NCBI GenBank assembly: GCA_031763025.1
Contig: JASSKH010000020.1
Coordinates: 7,442,667 to 7,506,666 of the forward strand
Origin: Macrocystis pyrifera
Taxonomy: Eukaryota > Sar > Phaeophyceae > Laminariales > Laminariaceae
DNA: 64,000 nt
Direction of reading: 5' to 3'
Part shown: positions 1 through 10,027 of the stretch, one piece after another
Layout: every line of letters starts with the position of its first letter
How positions within the stretch are numbered: the first letter of the stretch is position 1
Notes under the pieces: generated by a model
What the model was told of the DNA's origin: nothing
The model's input: the letters and a program-made list of their open reading frames with translations, nothing else
Database searches by the model: none
Translations under genes and position numbers: made by a program

Positions 1-1345
1 CGAAACGACCGATAAATATAAGCACCTGCAGTAGGTTTGCTTGCGACTGGGTCCCTTGAGAAGCTCCTTTCAGTTGTCCCAATAAGCACCGTGGGACAGG
101 GCAAACCGCTTGATGTTATCGGTTGCACTGGCCGAAAGATTGTTGTTGGTTTGACAGTACTGCATGTTACGGAAATCGCAGCCGAGCCGCTGTTTTTATT
201 CATCGTGAGCTGAATTAAATCTCCACACGTTCTGCGCTCTGCGGGAAGGCGCTCCTCTGCGGTTGCCAAGAGAACTCGTGTCCCCTGCGCGGTCTTCATC
301 ACGTGAAACTGAAAGTGGCCGCATCGCTGTCGACAGCTCCCTCGTTTCAAGCTACGTTCATCCGTAGCCCAAGAGCTTAGTGGCGAATACAATCGCCACT
401 ACACGCAGCGTTGAAACCAGCTGCTGCCGGCATGAACACAATATGAATGCAATGAGTGCAACCGACCCATTTTGTGCGGGACAACGGGCCGAGGCCCTTT
501 CACCATTTCCCTAGTTTTTGTCATGGTAACGTTTGGGGTGGGTTATCAAGTTACACAGTCAGTTTTGCTCAGAACAAAGTTTTAAGTGACTGAATAACAG
601 TATGTAACTCTCAGAACCGTGGGGTGCTCTACCCCCGCCATGGAAGATAAGCTCAGTTGCAGTCAGAACATCTGTGGCAATATCAAGTAACCAATCACGC
701 GTTAAGGTTGAGTGTCGCTGGACCTCTAGGTTATTTCTGGAGGGGGCAAGGTTGAACGAGCGATGATGTCATTTCTGAAAACAAGCCCGGTGAAAATCCG
801 TCACCATTCTCACGATCTCAACGGTCAGCATAATGTATGGACATCTGAGCTGTTGTGTTTGGCAATGATGCATCTAGTTTTACCCAAGCGCGAGGTCACA
901 AGATAGTGTTTTGTAGGGGATTTAGGTCGACCCGTTGGTCCTTTCTGCTGCCCACAGTTATTAGAGAAGGGAATTGTGGCATAAAAGCGTGGCACGGTGT
1001 TTGCCGTCGCACGCTGCTCAGACACACATAATGTGGACCATATCAAAATATCGCCAACGAAATCAGGAGCAAGGTGTCTTCGACCCCGTTCAAAGACAAC
1101 CCTCCACTGCGCCAGGCGGCAGCGCATACTATAATTATAGTGAACTATGTTGACCTGTGTGTACATTCCTCGCATCGACCCTGTTCAACGAGGATAAATG
1201 TTCCTTTCGAGACAACCTCCCGAACGAAAGCTCCTCTCCTATTGCAGCATCGGCGTACATGCCATGCCAAGATGTCCCTCACCATTTCTTCCCAAACCTG
1301 CAAGTCGAATTCCGTTTGCTGCTCTTACCCTTCGCCATAAATTAG
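1..1345. other. No confident gene; region upstream of the first LRR exon
   Basis: I see no ORF with a recognisable family here. The open frames are short and overlap on both strands. The first exons of the LRR gene (start codon, signal peptide) should lie here or left of the window, but I could not identify them. Around 1050-1130 an NEIRSK...STPFKDNPPLRQ-like stretch faintly resembles an LRR, without the 72-nt spacing or clean splice sites. Confidence 0.4.
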
Positions 1346-1417
1346 CGAGGTCAACAACAACCTTCTGGAAACCCTTCCTTCAAACACGTTTGCTGGTTTG
1401 GGCTCGCTGCATGAACT
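1346..1417 (+). CDS. Exon: single leucine-rich repeat (24 residues)
   Basis: The exon is exactly 72 nt, between an acceptor ending ATTAG and a GTGAAT donor. Read in phase 2 it gives EVNNNLLETLPSNTF followed by AGLGSLHE, with Leu codons completed across both junctions. This is a textbook LRR: L..N.L..LP...F.GL.SL..L. It is the first clearly intact exon of the gene in this window. Confidence 0.65.
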
Positions 1418-4400
1418 GTGAATACCCAAGGAAGACGCGCGTGCAGATTTTGTTTAAGCGGCCCTCCGTTGATGTCGGGTGCCTTCACGACTGGCAAAAT
1501 ATTAGAAGTAGGTAGAGCGTGGCTGCACGACTCGGTCGTCTATGAAGTCGCTCAGGGATGAGGGCGAAATGATTGCCTTCGGGATCCGATGATGTGGACA
1601 ATTGTGGATGTAGAGCTCACCCGAGTGGCCACCATCTGTTTTGGGTATACTCAGTAAGCTCTCCCTGTATCTTTGATGGCCTTGGCGAATCAGTGTCTAC
1701 CTGGATCCAGGGGGATCAGGTCTTCGGTCGAAGGAGTTGGTGGGTGTATGTGTATATATCCGAAGGAATTGGTGGGTGTATGTGTCAAATATATTGTACC
1801 GCTTCGCTAGACTTGTTTCGTGTCCAGTTTCCAGCTGGTGGTTTGCCTTTCATGCCTAGCTCACGGGGATATGTAGCATACAAACGTGGGTTGCTTCACT
1901 CCCTCCTACGCCCAGATTGGGTGGGGGTGGGGGGGGGGGGTGGGGGGTGGGTGGGGGGGATGGGGGGGGGGGTGTGGGTGTGGGGGGGGGGGGGGGGGGG
2001 GGGTGGGGGGGTGGGGTGGGGGGGGTGGGGGGGTGGGGGGGGGGGGGGGGGGGTGGGTGGGGGTGGGGGGTGGGGGGGGGGGGGGTGGGGGGGGGGGTGT
2101 TGGGGGGGGGGGGGTTGGGGGGGGGGGGAGTTCAGGCCCGCACACACATAAACCTCGCAACGTAAGTCGAGCAACATCTGCGTGTCGTGATCGATCGAAA
2201 CAGTGCTCGCTTCTGTCGTGCGGCAGAAAATGAGTGGATGATACTTAGTTTTTTGCATTACGCTGGGAGGAGGTATCTGCTGAAGAACCCCTTCTCCAAA
2301 TCGACCCTTTTATACATACCGAACAAACTCACGAAAATGGCTTATATCTCGTACTGCTGTAGTGATGGCACCCCAGAGTATGCGCAGAGCATGTTCCGTA
2401 CGGGACTCTCCTGCGTATCATCCCGTGGTGGGGGTACATCGTTTTTTGGCTCTGTAGTTTCTGACCGGTTGACCTCCACAAGAGAACAACTATCGATTGG
2501 AGTGCTATTATTACTGTTAAAAGCATATTTGTTTTAGGACTAAGCCATAGACTGTTTGTCGGGTTGAGCGAATGCCTTCGAAGCCACGTTTCGAGAGACG
2601 TGTAGAGCTCTTAGTACGAGAAGCCTGGAAATTAAGGCACCCCCCGTCTCAGGCGGCATGTCTCTTTTCCGAAGCCTTTCCCTCGCTTTCCCCTACCGGT
2701 TATTGACCTCTCAGGGAACTCAATGACAACGTGCTGTCTAGCTTGCTCGTGGACTCCTTCACGGGTCTCTCGGCTTTGGAAATTCTGTGAGTGGCGCGAA
2801 CGGTGTTGAGCATATGGTTCAATCGAGAGAGGGCGCATCTAGACGGTTCTTGTGCTGCTTATGTTAGCTGCCCGCCGTCCCATTGATATAGTTGTCATGG
2901 CCTGGCGTTAACCCTTCGAGGACTACAGTCCCGTTTTGTTGACGAACTACGCAGAATTTGAGTAGCTTGTCCCCAAAGCAGGACTGCAGTCCTATGCGAG
3001 GGTTAACCTACAGACCGTATACCAAACAATGGGCAATGTCGTTGGGGGATGATGAATATTCATTTGTCACAGGCCCGTAATACTGTACGGGATGTGACCT
3101 CCCACACTGCAGACGTAGGATGGGGGCTGGAGTGAGTGACGGACATTCGCTGGGAGCGCATAAACGGATTTCGACTGTGAGTAACCTTATATCTTCTTAG
3201 TGCCTTACTTCGACATTTTCTGAGTGGAAACGCTCTCGAGAGAAACTCTCTCAGGATACAGGTGATTCGCTACGGCACAAGATACGGGTCTCAACAGTGA
3301 GTAAAATGTTTAATTTCTCCCTGCCTTACATGTCCGTCCTGTTAGTGGAAACGCTCTAGGGATGAACTCGCTCAGGGTATCGGCTATTCGCTGCGATCGA
3401 TCTCGAAAAAAAAACTGTGTATTTCGTCCGGCAATCACGCTGCACTAGATCGAACATGTTTTGTGACCATTCAAGAAAATAAACACGGATGCGAACATTT
3501 AGCTGGATGGGGTGAACGTCAAGGTTGGTAGCGTAACCCTTTCCTGAGTTGGCGAAACTTATGTCCCCCTTGAACCATCTCTAGTGTAGGCGGTGAAGCG
3601 TGCATCGATAGGGCTGGCACAATCTGACCTAAACAATGTTTTTTGGTTGTCGACGCTCCTTATCCCATTACCGTCGGAATACCATTGCTGTTTTGCTATT
3701 GTACTTGGGAGACCCCTCGGCGTTTGGGATTTCTCGTCAAACGCAGTGTTTGGGTGCCTTCATCTTGACTTAGGTGACGATCCTGCCTCGAAAGGCAACG
3801 ATAGAGCTACCTCTACCCTAGCCCGCGTCAAATTGTGTGTCGCAATACGAGCATCGCGCTACAGCTTGCGGGCCCTATAGAGAAATAGGAATCCATTAAA
3901 GTGAGCAGAGCTGCGCTACATTTTCTATGGAGGAGATCGAAACATACCCAATTCTGCGCCGCCAATATATTTGGCCTTTTTCCTAATTTCCTAATTTCCC
4001 GCGTCAGGACACTTAACAACAACGCTCTGACGACACTTCCTGCCGGGATTTTCGACGATATCGGGTCTGCCTCAGAAATACGAGTTCTGTAAGTGCGCTA
4101 CGATCGGGATATAACAGTTTTTGGGGTAACATTTCTGACTAACGGCCCCCTCGGCTGAAGAGATACCCACCTTCGCTGGTAAATAATTTATGTTTCTGTT
4201 TTTTTTCATGAATCACCTTATGACATGAGACGGTCCCACCGGGTTAAATGTTTCGGGTTTGCTCGAGAACAGGGTTTGGGCGGGGGTTCAGAGCTCTTCA
4301 AAGTGACGGGCTGAATAAAATACTACAGTAGGTGCACCTCTATCGCTGTATGCATCAGTGCCTCTGACTGCACTGCAAACATTGGCAGGCGCCGCGTAGC

Positions 4401-7400
4401 CACCATTGCACTCATTGTAGGGGTGTACTTAGCAAGGCCTCGGGTTAAATCATTTCTCCAGGGGTCGGCGGTTTTCGTTGATTCATGATTGTGCGGGCTA
4501 TAAAGCGGTTCGGAGTGCTACCGACGCACGGCCGTGGACCCAATCCGACCCCTGACCGAGACCCTGATCCAAACTCAGAGCTAATGCGGGTCTCAAACGG
4601 GCAAAGCCAATCGCAGATGCGCCGTTTTTGGCTTCTGTGTAATGTTCTCTCACAGTAGGACACGATGTGCCTTCGTTGTTTTTACAATAGAGAGATAGGG
4701 CTTCCCGCGACATTTCGGTGATAGAACTACTGCGTCACAATATCGCCTGCCGATCAAGGATCACGCAGTGGACCCTGTCGCTGACGGTCTGGGGACATTC
4801 AACGGCGCGTTTCGATGTTTCACAATCAACTGCGTCTCTTCCTGGTCACACGCCAGTCGTGAAAAAGTCGTGGATGGACGCAGTGACTCTTAATCAGCAC
4901 TTCCGGCCGTTCCAGTCTTGGGTGTTATGTCTATCACACCACCATGCCAGTTGTTGGGTTGGCATCCACGTGTTTCAGCTAAATATATCGCCCTCTCTTT
5001 CTGCTGCGTGCCCAACCCGTCGTCTCCTCGCTCAGGAACCTGGATGGAAACCCGAACCTACAATGTGTTCCCACTGTCGTGTAAGTAGTCTGTGTGAGGG
5101 CTTTCATCGTGTTCGTAGTGCCTGAGTATTTTGCCTGCAGCCCGCCAGGTTTTCCCGTTGTTTCCTGGTGTGCATGATATCGTGAGTTTGAGACATAGGA
5201 GACACGTCGAGTCCGTGTTCTTCGGAGTCCGGGTGCGGTTGATACAAACGCATGCTACGGTAGAGGGGTGCATCCGGAAGTTTGTTGCAATTTTCTGAGG
5301 CTCCTCTCATGAGGAGTTCTGTGTACCACCGAAAGCAACTTTGGATAAAATGTGTGCGCTTAACCCTGAGATGTGCAATCCCATTGCCGAGCCCTGTGTC
5401 GAAAGAGTTACTCAAACCAAAATGACACAGGGGAGTTCCTCGATTAAGAAGACCCAGTCGTCAGCACCTTTGTTCGGCCTACACGCGATACTGCTGTTTA
5501 AGCAAAAGAGTCACACGCGCTATGAATTCGACAAACCGTCATGAAAACAAATGTTCACTTTCAACGCCCCCCCCTCCTCCCTCCATGCCTACCGTCAATA
5601 TTGCAGTCATGCTTCTGGCTCTTTGAACGCGGGTTTCCCATCTACCGATGACAATTGCGGTAAGAAATTACGCGGTCCAACAGTGTGCGTCGACGTCGTT
5701 GCCTAGTGGTCGGTGACCATGACAGAAATTTGGTCGTTCCAACGGGAGGTCGATAGTACGCTTCTTCTTCGAGTCGTTCCTCGGTAGGGATTGCATCGTG
5801 GTTTGACCGGCAGAGCCCCCAGAATGTACAACGGTAGCTACCCGTTAGTGTGTTACTGCAACCAGCGTATTAGCTTCAGGGCTATTAAAAAGGTTGGTTG
5901 GGTTGCGTGAACATGCTGCTCTGATGCGGTTTTCCGTGTGAGATGGTGAGTTCCTCTTGTTGTAGATTGCTCAGAATAAGGCATCATCCTTGTAAGGCTT
6001 TATTCTTATACCCTCCGCTTCAAGAATGTATGAGAACGTCACACGCTTCAAAAGCGGCGGTAGACTTCGAACGCTCGATTGTTTTTAACAAATCGAGAGC
6101 GTCGGGAAACACAACACACCCAGAATGGGTCTTTTGTGGTGTCGTTGGCGTGACGTCGCTTGATTGCCAGAAAAGTCCTATTAGCGGGTATATCAATAGT
6201 ATTCTCGGTTTATCGGTCGAGTCATGATGTAATCACGCCCGATGTTTCGCAAACATATATACCACATAATTTATGCAATAAATTCAAATTTTGTCTATGT
6301 ACCTGTGCACTGCCCCACAGAATGTACCCCAGCCGCCGCTGTTTCGTGTGGTGCGGATGAAGTGTGTACATCTGGGGATGTGGGCTACAACTGCCTTACT
6401 GGTAAGGACAGACCTGATACAATCAATGGAACACCTAGCTTCTTCCTTGGAGGTGCATTTCCGTTACTTCACGTGGGACTAACGCCCATTATACACGGAA
6501 CACGAGCTTCAGGTTTTGGCGTTGTGCTCAGATGATAAACATATATAAGCCTGTAGGCTCGTTCCTACGGACCGTCTACGCACGGTACGCCGCAAGACGT
6601 CAAGGTACGGCAATGAAAATATTAATTATGTGCTCCCACCGAACGTTCAACAAGTCCGGCGGGCGGCCAGACCACAGCAGACGTACCCTTCAGCTGTTGT
6701 TCTTATTCAGATATGTAACCACACGAAACGAAATGGTTGGAGTACTCACACAGCGACTGCAGTGGTGTGCAATTCTTCCTGGGTCCTCTTGATTTGCGAC
6801 GATTTACGGCTGAGGCTGCTGTTTAAAAACTCAATGGCTCGTTGGTGTGAATAGTTCATATGCTGCAGGGCACGTACAGTAGGCAACGTATGTCGAACAA
6901 GCCTATGTAATCCGACATGGGACCCGTTCTAAATATGCTTGCAACGATAGCACGTACCCCGCATTCAATGGTGAGATCCATTCTCTCAAGTTCGTTATAT
7001 TTCCCACGGCGACACGTAAATGTACGTGAATTGCATTCGAGATCAAGCAATAAAACGTCTTTGTTTGTTCGGGACCGAGGGAAGGCATGTTTCCCCAACG
7101 AGGGAAGCCCATTCATTCATGATGGTTTGTGTGTTGTCCGTCACATCAAACAGGTTTTCTTACCCAACGACATAAGAAAACACACCCAGTGTCCGCCCTG
7201 ATTCTTCATGTTACAGAGATACTATGTAAACAGTCCGTGCACTAAATGAAGACGGATCAAAAGAAAATAATACTCGAAACTCAATCGAGGTACGGAAGAA
7301 ATGCAAATCCCAATGCCCCGGGTACAAACACAAACCGAAACAAGCCAAACAAGAAAGTAAACAATTGAACGAACCACATATGATGTCTGCAGGAAAACGT

Positions 7401-10027
7401 CGTGGAAACCGTCTACGTATTCTGTCACATCCGAACAAACCCCTCCCCCCACGAGCAATGAGGAAAATAGACGAATGTGACATGGAGGAGTTGGACACAA
7501 TGAATAGCAGCTAGGAAATGATCGCTATCGTAAACGATAAATGGCGGCCACAGGTGGCCAGACAGAAAGCGGATACGTTTATCGAAACAAATCTATGTAA
7601 TATATAAAAACAACGTAATAAGCGCCCAATTGTTAGAGGTGTCTCTATTAGGAGTAGGAACAGCGCTCCATCTTGAAAGGGATGCGCGGTCAATCGTCCA
7701 CTGGCTAAGCCAAGCAACAAATGAGTGCGCCCGCTCCCCCCCCCCCACGCCGCTACGCCTGCCGAGGTCTATCCCGATCAATCTACGTCAGCAATATCAT
7801 AATTGTCGACTCTGCTTCCTAGTTTATAGCGTCTGTCATTCAGGGTAGGTAAGTGTGTGTTCCCAAGCACCACAACCGCTTGAACAAGAATATGCTCTGT
7901 TGTGTCTCTGGCGTACATGCGCACATCGTTGAAGACGGAGTGGACTCTTGGCCGCAAGGGAGGAATGTTTCTGTGTCCAACCCTTGCCCATCTCCGCCCA
8001 TTACCACGACTATGACACGCGCCGAATCGGTGGATGTCCTCAACCAACCACGCTGTGAAGCATTTTGGCTTCGTTGGTGTTGTCGATGGCCTTCATTCGC
8101 ACAACGAGAATATGGCCCGCGCGATAGACATTTGCTCGGCGTGAATGCGTATACCATTGTATCGTCTTGCCTTCTCGGCAATTTAAGGTTATGGTATTGT
8201 TATTATATACATGTCATATTTATACTGTTCAAGCTCCGTCCGCTCCATCTAGGAATATTCCAGTTCACGCCACAATAGGTACAGACCGTTAAGTCTGTGG
8301 GAACCAGTAGGCGTCAGCGCAAGAATGGTTCACTTCAAAATCTACGACGAGTGCTCTTCGTCTCTCCAGATCTGGTGCATACGTCACTAGGTTGCTCTAT
8401 CCGCGTGCTCTATCACAAATTCACTCTATGTTTAACGCAGCTTGCACGGACGACAGCGATTGCGAAACGGGCATTGGCGAAGAATGCTGCCCTTTGAAGA
8501 ACGCCTGCGAAATTCCCCAGGTCGATCCTGGCGCTTGCGGTGAGGAATGGTTAGACCATTCGTACTGTGTATGTGCACGTTATACCAGATACTTAGTAAC
8601 CTTGTAGGTGAGTTTAGCCGTTTCTCCGACAAGTACACAGCATGTTTGCAGTTCGTCGGATTTTGATATGTAAAACAGGGCTGAACATATATATCATTGC
8701 AAGTGGTGTTCCCGTATATTGTGTGGTGGGTGGCGACGCAAGCGTCACCCAGTCCTAACAACGCACGAAGCGAAGCGAGACGGACGGCGAACGGCGATAG
8801 GGTAGGAAGATGGACTATATGGATATATTGTTCGATAGGCAGGTGTATGGGTATACCAGCGTAACGTCGGAATCGTAGCGAGGCGTTCATGCCCTGATCC
8901 CGGCCCTGTAATCCTGATGCGTCCCTCCTTTCAAGGTGACCCGCACATGACAGGCTTCCGCGGACAGAAGTTCGACTTCACTGGCGAAGACAACGGGTGG
9001 TACGCTGTCGTCTCGGACCTTCCATCGATGCACCTAAACATGCGCATTACCTCTCCTGTTTCCTCTCTACCCGAAATCACCTACATCACCGGCGTATCCA
9101 TCATCACCACGGATGCCGACGGCCTGCACCACAGCATTGTCATCTCTGTGGCCGACCCTAACAGTCTGGAGAGCTCGTGTCCCGTCGGGATGTCACAATG
9201 TCTTGCTGACGGTGCTCTGCGGGTGGTCGTGAACGGGGAAGAGGTTCTTCTAGCGCCCGGGCAGGTCACGGTGTCCCCAGGCGTTGCCATCGCCGCTGCC
9301 AATCTTCCCGGGGCGTGCCGCAGCTTCGGGTTCGAGAAGTACTGGGAGCGGAAGAAGCTCGAGCTTCGTGCTCAATCCGGTCGAACGCTCAGAGTGATGA
9401 ACACGCTGCAGGACATGTCGGACTGGGTTCTCGCCGACCCAACGGCGACTAACATGGTGGAATGCACCGAGTACGTGACTCGCGCAACGGCGGTGGATGA
9501 AGGTGGTATGTTCACACACCAGTCCGAACACGCTTCCTTCCAAATCGTGACCCCGACCGCCAGCATCCGTTTGAGCCATGGCAGGCTGCACCAACTCCCC
9601 ATGCGCGACCCCACAGATCAGTTCGACCTACCTGACCACCTGACCTGGCAAATGAACATGGCTATCGACCATCACGACCTGAGCATTGACGCTACGGGAA
9701 TCCTTGGCGAGACGCTGGTGCCCACAGTAAACAACAACGGCATCCCCATCATGCAGGGCATGGACGCCATTCGCGGGGTGCAGGAAGACTGTGAGTACGG
9801 CGAATGGCCGGTTAATGGCACCGGCAAGCACCGTATTGTAGTACACTCGACAGCAATAGACTGGCGAGGTTAACATTGGCTGTTTCCCTTACCATACGTT
9901 ATGCTCGATATTGCTGAATGTGTAGAATACATACATTTGTCTTCCTTTTCAAGGGCGCGCATTGGGGTCTGAAAGCAATCACGTTCTGTCCGCATATATG
10001 AAGGTGATACCCTCAACTCTCTTCTAG
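1346..10027 (+). CDS. Multi-exon LRR / EGF-like / Cys-rich / GDPH-domain protein gene (composite model, 5' incomplete)
   Basis: The model joins exons 1346-1417, 2715-2786, 4008-4088, 5036-5080, 5607-5659, 6321-6401, 8441-8539, 8936-9790 and tentatively 9954-10027. Phases agree throughout: the LRR and cap exons are joined by phase-2 introns (each LRR ends in CT and the next exon supplies G, giving Leu), and all later introns are phase 1. The protein order is LRR, LRR, LRR, LRR cap, linker, EGF-like, Cys-rich, then a domain opening with GDPHMTGF. The Cys pattern and LRR-EGF order suggest a secreted or cell-surface protein, possibly a recognition or matrix protein; that role is inference. One LRR per exon is known from brown-algal LRR receptors. 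Missing: N-terminus, any membrane segment, and certainty about the 3' end. Introns run from about 160 bp to 2 kb, so further exons may be hidden. Confidence 0.6.
1640..1710 (+). pseudogene. Decayed LRR exon (possible)
   Basis: One frame reads VSSPCIFDGLGESVSTW, which matches the second half of an LRR (LP.xIFDGL.S...L). The asparagine half is eroded, and no GT donor follows the expected end. It could be a dead LRR exon within an intron of the same gene, or coincidence. Confidence 0.3.
1917..2131. repeat. G-rich low-complexity tract (about 215 bp)
   Basis: Almost pure G interrupted by single T residues, with many runs of 5 to more than 20 G. On the plus strand it could form multiple G-quadruplexes. 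If the LRR gene model is right, the tract lies in an intron on the coding strand. Apparent Gly-, Val-, Trp- or Pro-rich frames across it are compositional artefacts. Confidence 0.9.
2715..2786 (+). CDS. Exon: single leucine-rich repeat (24 residues)
   Basis: Exactly 72 nt, with acceptor CCTCTCAG and donor GTGAGT. In phase 2 it reads ELNDNVLSSLLVDSF then TGLSALEI, flanked by Leu codons split across the introns. The LRR consensus positions are conserved (L, N, L, L, F, L, L, L). Length and phase equal those of exon 1346-1417, the signature of LRR exon duplication. Confidence 0.65.
2907..3007. mobile_element. 101-bp MITE-like inverted repeat flanked by TTAA
   Basis: The ends form an imperfect inverted repeat: TTAACCCTTCGAGGACT on the left, and on the right the complement of TTAACCCTCGCATAGGACT, both followed by a CAGTCC core. 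TTAA followed by CCC at both ends is the layout of piggyBac-class elements. No coding capacity. A related fold-back element lies at 15706-15798. It sits within the inferred intron between the second and third LRR exons. Confidence 0.5.
3100..3412 (+). repeat. 120-bp tandem repeat, about 2.5 units, possible decayed exon+intron units
   Basis: GTGAGTAA recurs at 3177 and 3297, and TGGAAACGCTCT recurs at about 3225 and 3347. Each unit can be divided into 72 nt ending at GTGAGT plus a 48-49 nt spacer ending in AG. The 72-nt part gives GNALERNSLRIQVI-type sequence, only weakly LRR-like. The 72-nt length matches the true LRR exons, so this may be a short-range duplication of an LRR exon with its intron, now decayed. 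Confidence 0.5.
3700..3775 (+). pseudogene. Decayed LRR exon (possible)
   Basis: One frame reads SSNAVFGCLHLDL, resembling the C-terminal half of an LRR (SNTF.GL..L..L in the intact exons), and is followed by GGTGAC. The N-terminal half is not convincing and the phase is wrong. Interpreted as a relic exon inside an intron. Confidence 0.3.
4008..4088 (+). CDS. Exon: single leucine-rich repeat (27 residues)
   Basis: 81 nt between acceptor GCGTCAG and donor GTAAGT. In phase 2 it reads TLNNNALTTLPAGIF then DDIGSASEIRV, with the split Leu codon at the end. It matches the LRR consensus closely but has three extra residues near the end compared with the 24-residue repeats. The frame is preserved. 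It is the last LRR before the cap exon. Confidence 0.65.
5036..5080 (+). CDS. Exon: LRR C-terminal cap
   Basis: 45 nt between acceptor TCGCTCAG and donor GTAAGT. In phase 2 it encodes NLDGNPNLQCVPTV, the classic LRR-CT opening (L..NP..C). It follows the LRR exons in order and keeps phase 2, which strongly supports one gene rather than scattered fragments. Confidence 0.6.
5607..5659 (+). CDS. Exon: linker between LRR cap and EGF-like module
   Basis: 53 nt between acceptor ATATTGCAG and donor GTAAGA. It enters in phase 2 and leaves in phase 1, the only phase change in the model. It encodes HASGSLNAGFPSTDDNC, a Ser/Gly linker ending in Cys. Support comes from splice signals and phase only. Confidence 0.45.
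6321..6401 (+). CDS. Exon: EGF-like module
   Basis: 81 nt between acceptor TGCCCCACAG and donor GTAAGG, phase 1 on both sides. It encodes CTPAAAVSCGADEVC then TSGDVGYNCLT: Cys-x7-Cys-x5-Cys with the Gly-Tyr-x-Cys signature of EGF-like domains. The last disulphide partner would come from the next exon. A symmetric phase-1 exon is the usual form of shuffled extracellular modules. Confidence 0.55.
6402..8440 (+). other. Inferred long intron (2.0 kb); no clear exon
   Basis: No reading frame with recognisable family or convincing paired splice sites was found. A stretch at about 7121-7205 resembles the dispersed repeat seen at 42-54 kb (CACCCAGTGTCCGCCCTGATTCTTC). Another Cys-rich exon could be hidden here. 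Confidence 0.4.
8441..8539 (+). CDS. Exon: Cys-rich module
   Basis: 99 nt between acceptor TTTAACGCAG and donor GTGAGG, phase 1 on both sides. It encodes CTDDSDCETGIGEECC then PLKNACEIPQVDPGAC, six cysteines in 32 residues, so probably a disulphide-stabilised extracellular module. Joining to the next exon completes a Gly codon and yields GAC-G-DPHMTGF. I do not recognise a named family. Confidence 0.6.
8936..9790 (+). CDS. Exon: large GDPH domain (vWD / root-cap-like)
   Basis: 855 nt open from acceptor TCCTTTCAAG at phase 1; the frame also contains an upstream ATG at 8917, which I take as intronic. It encodes about 285 residues opening GDPHMTGFRGQKFDFTGEDN, resembling the GDPH(F/M)xGfxGqkFdf start of von Willebrand D-like and plant root-cap/LEA-type domains. 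Further features are FGFEKYWERKK and MNMAIDHHDLS. Codon use is visibly GC-richer and more regular than in the flanks, the best coding signal in the window. A strong GTGAGT donor follows at 9791; reading through instead would add 27 codons to a TAA at 9871-9873. Likely extracellular; the molecular role is unknown to me. Confidence 0.75.
9954..10027 (+). CDS. Possible terminal exon of the GDPH gene
   Basis: Acceptor CTTCCTTTTCAAG is followed by a phase-1 frame giving W/RALGSESNHVLSAYMKV and a TAG at 10025-10027. It would close the gene after a 163-bp intron. Support is only the pyrimidine tract and phase match; the alternative is read-through of the previous exon to 9873. Confidence 0.3.

Larger units (their letters stand above)
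1418..2714 (+). other. Inferred intron containing a G-tract and decayed LRR-like sequence
   Basis: No intact exon was found between the first and second LRR exons. The interval holds the G-rich tract at 1917-2131 and decayed LRR-like pieces near 1640-1710 and 2537-2580. The long frames running through 1573-2258 are products of the G-tract and are not supported as genes. Confidence 0.4.

Noticed and set aside
1050-1140. A further LRR exon upstream of 1346 (NEIRSK...FKDNPPLRQ)
   Set aside because: Spacing of consensus residues is off by one and no 72-nt unit with AG/GT edges fits.
1573-2258. Several long overlapping frames rich in Gly/Val/Trp or Pro/His
   Set aside because: They exist only because the G-tract has no stop codons in any frame; no domain, no splice context.
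9081-9876. Minus-strand frames opposite the GDPH exon
   Set aside because: Shadows of a GC-rich coding exon; the plus strand has splice sites, phase agreement and the recognisable GDPH motif.
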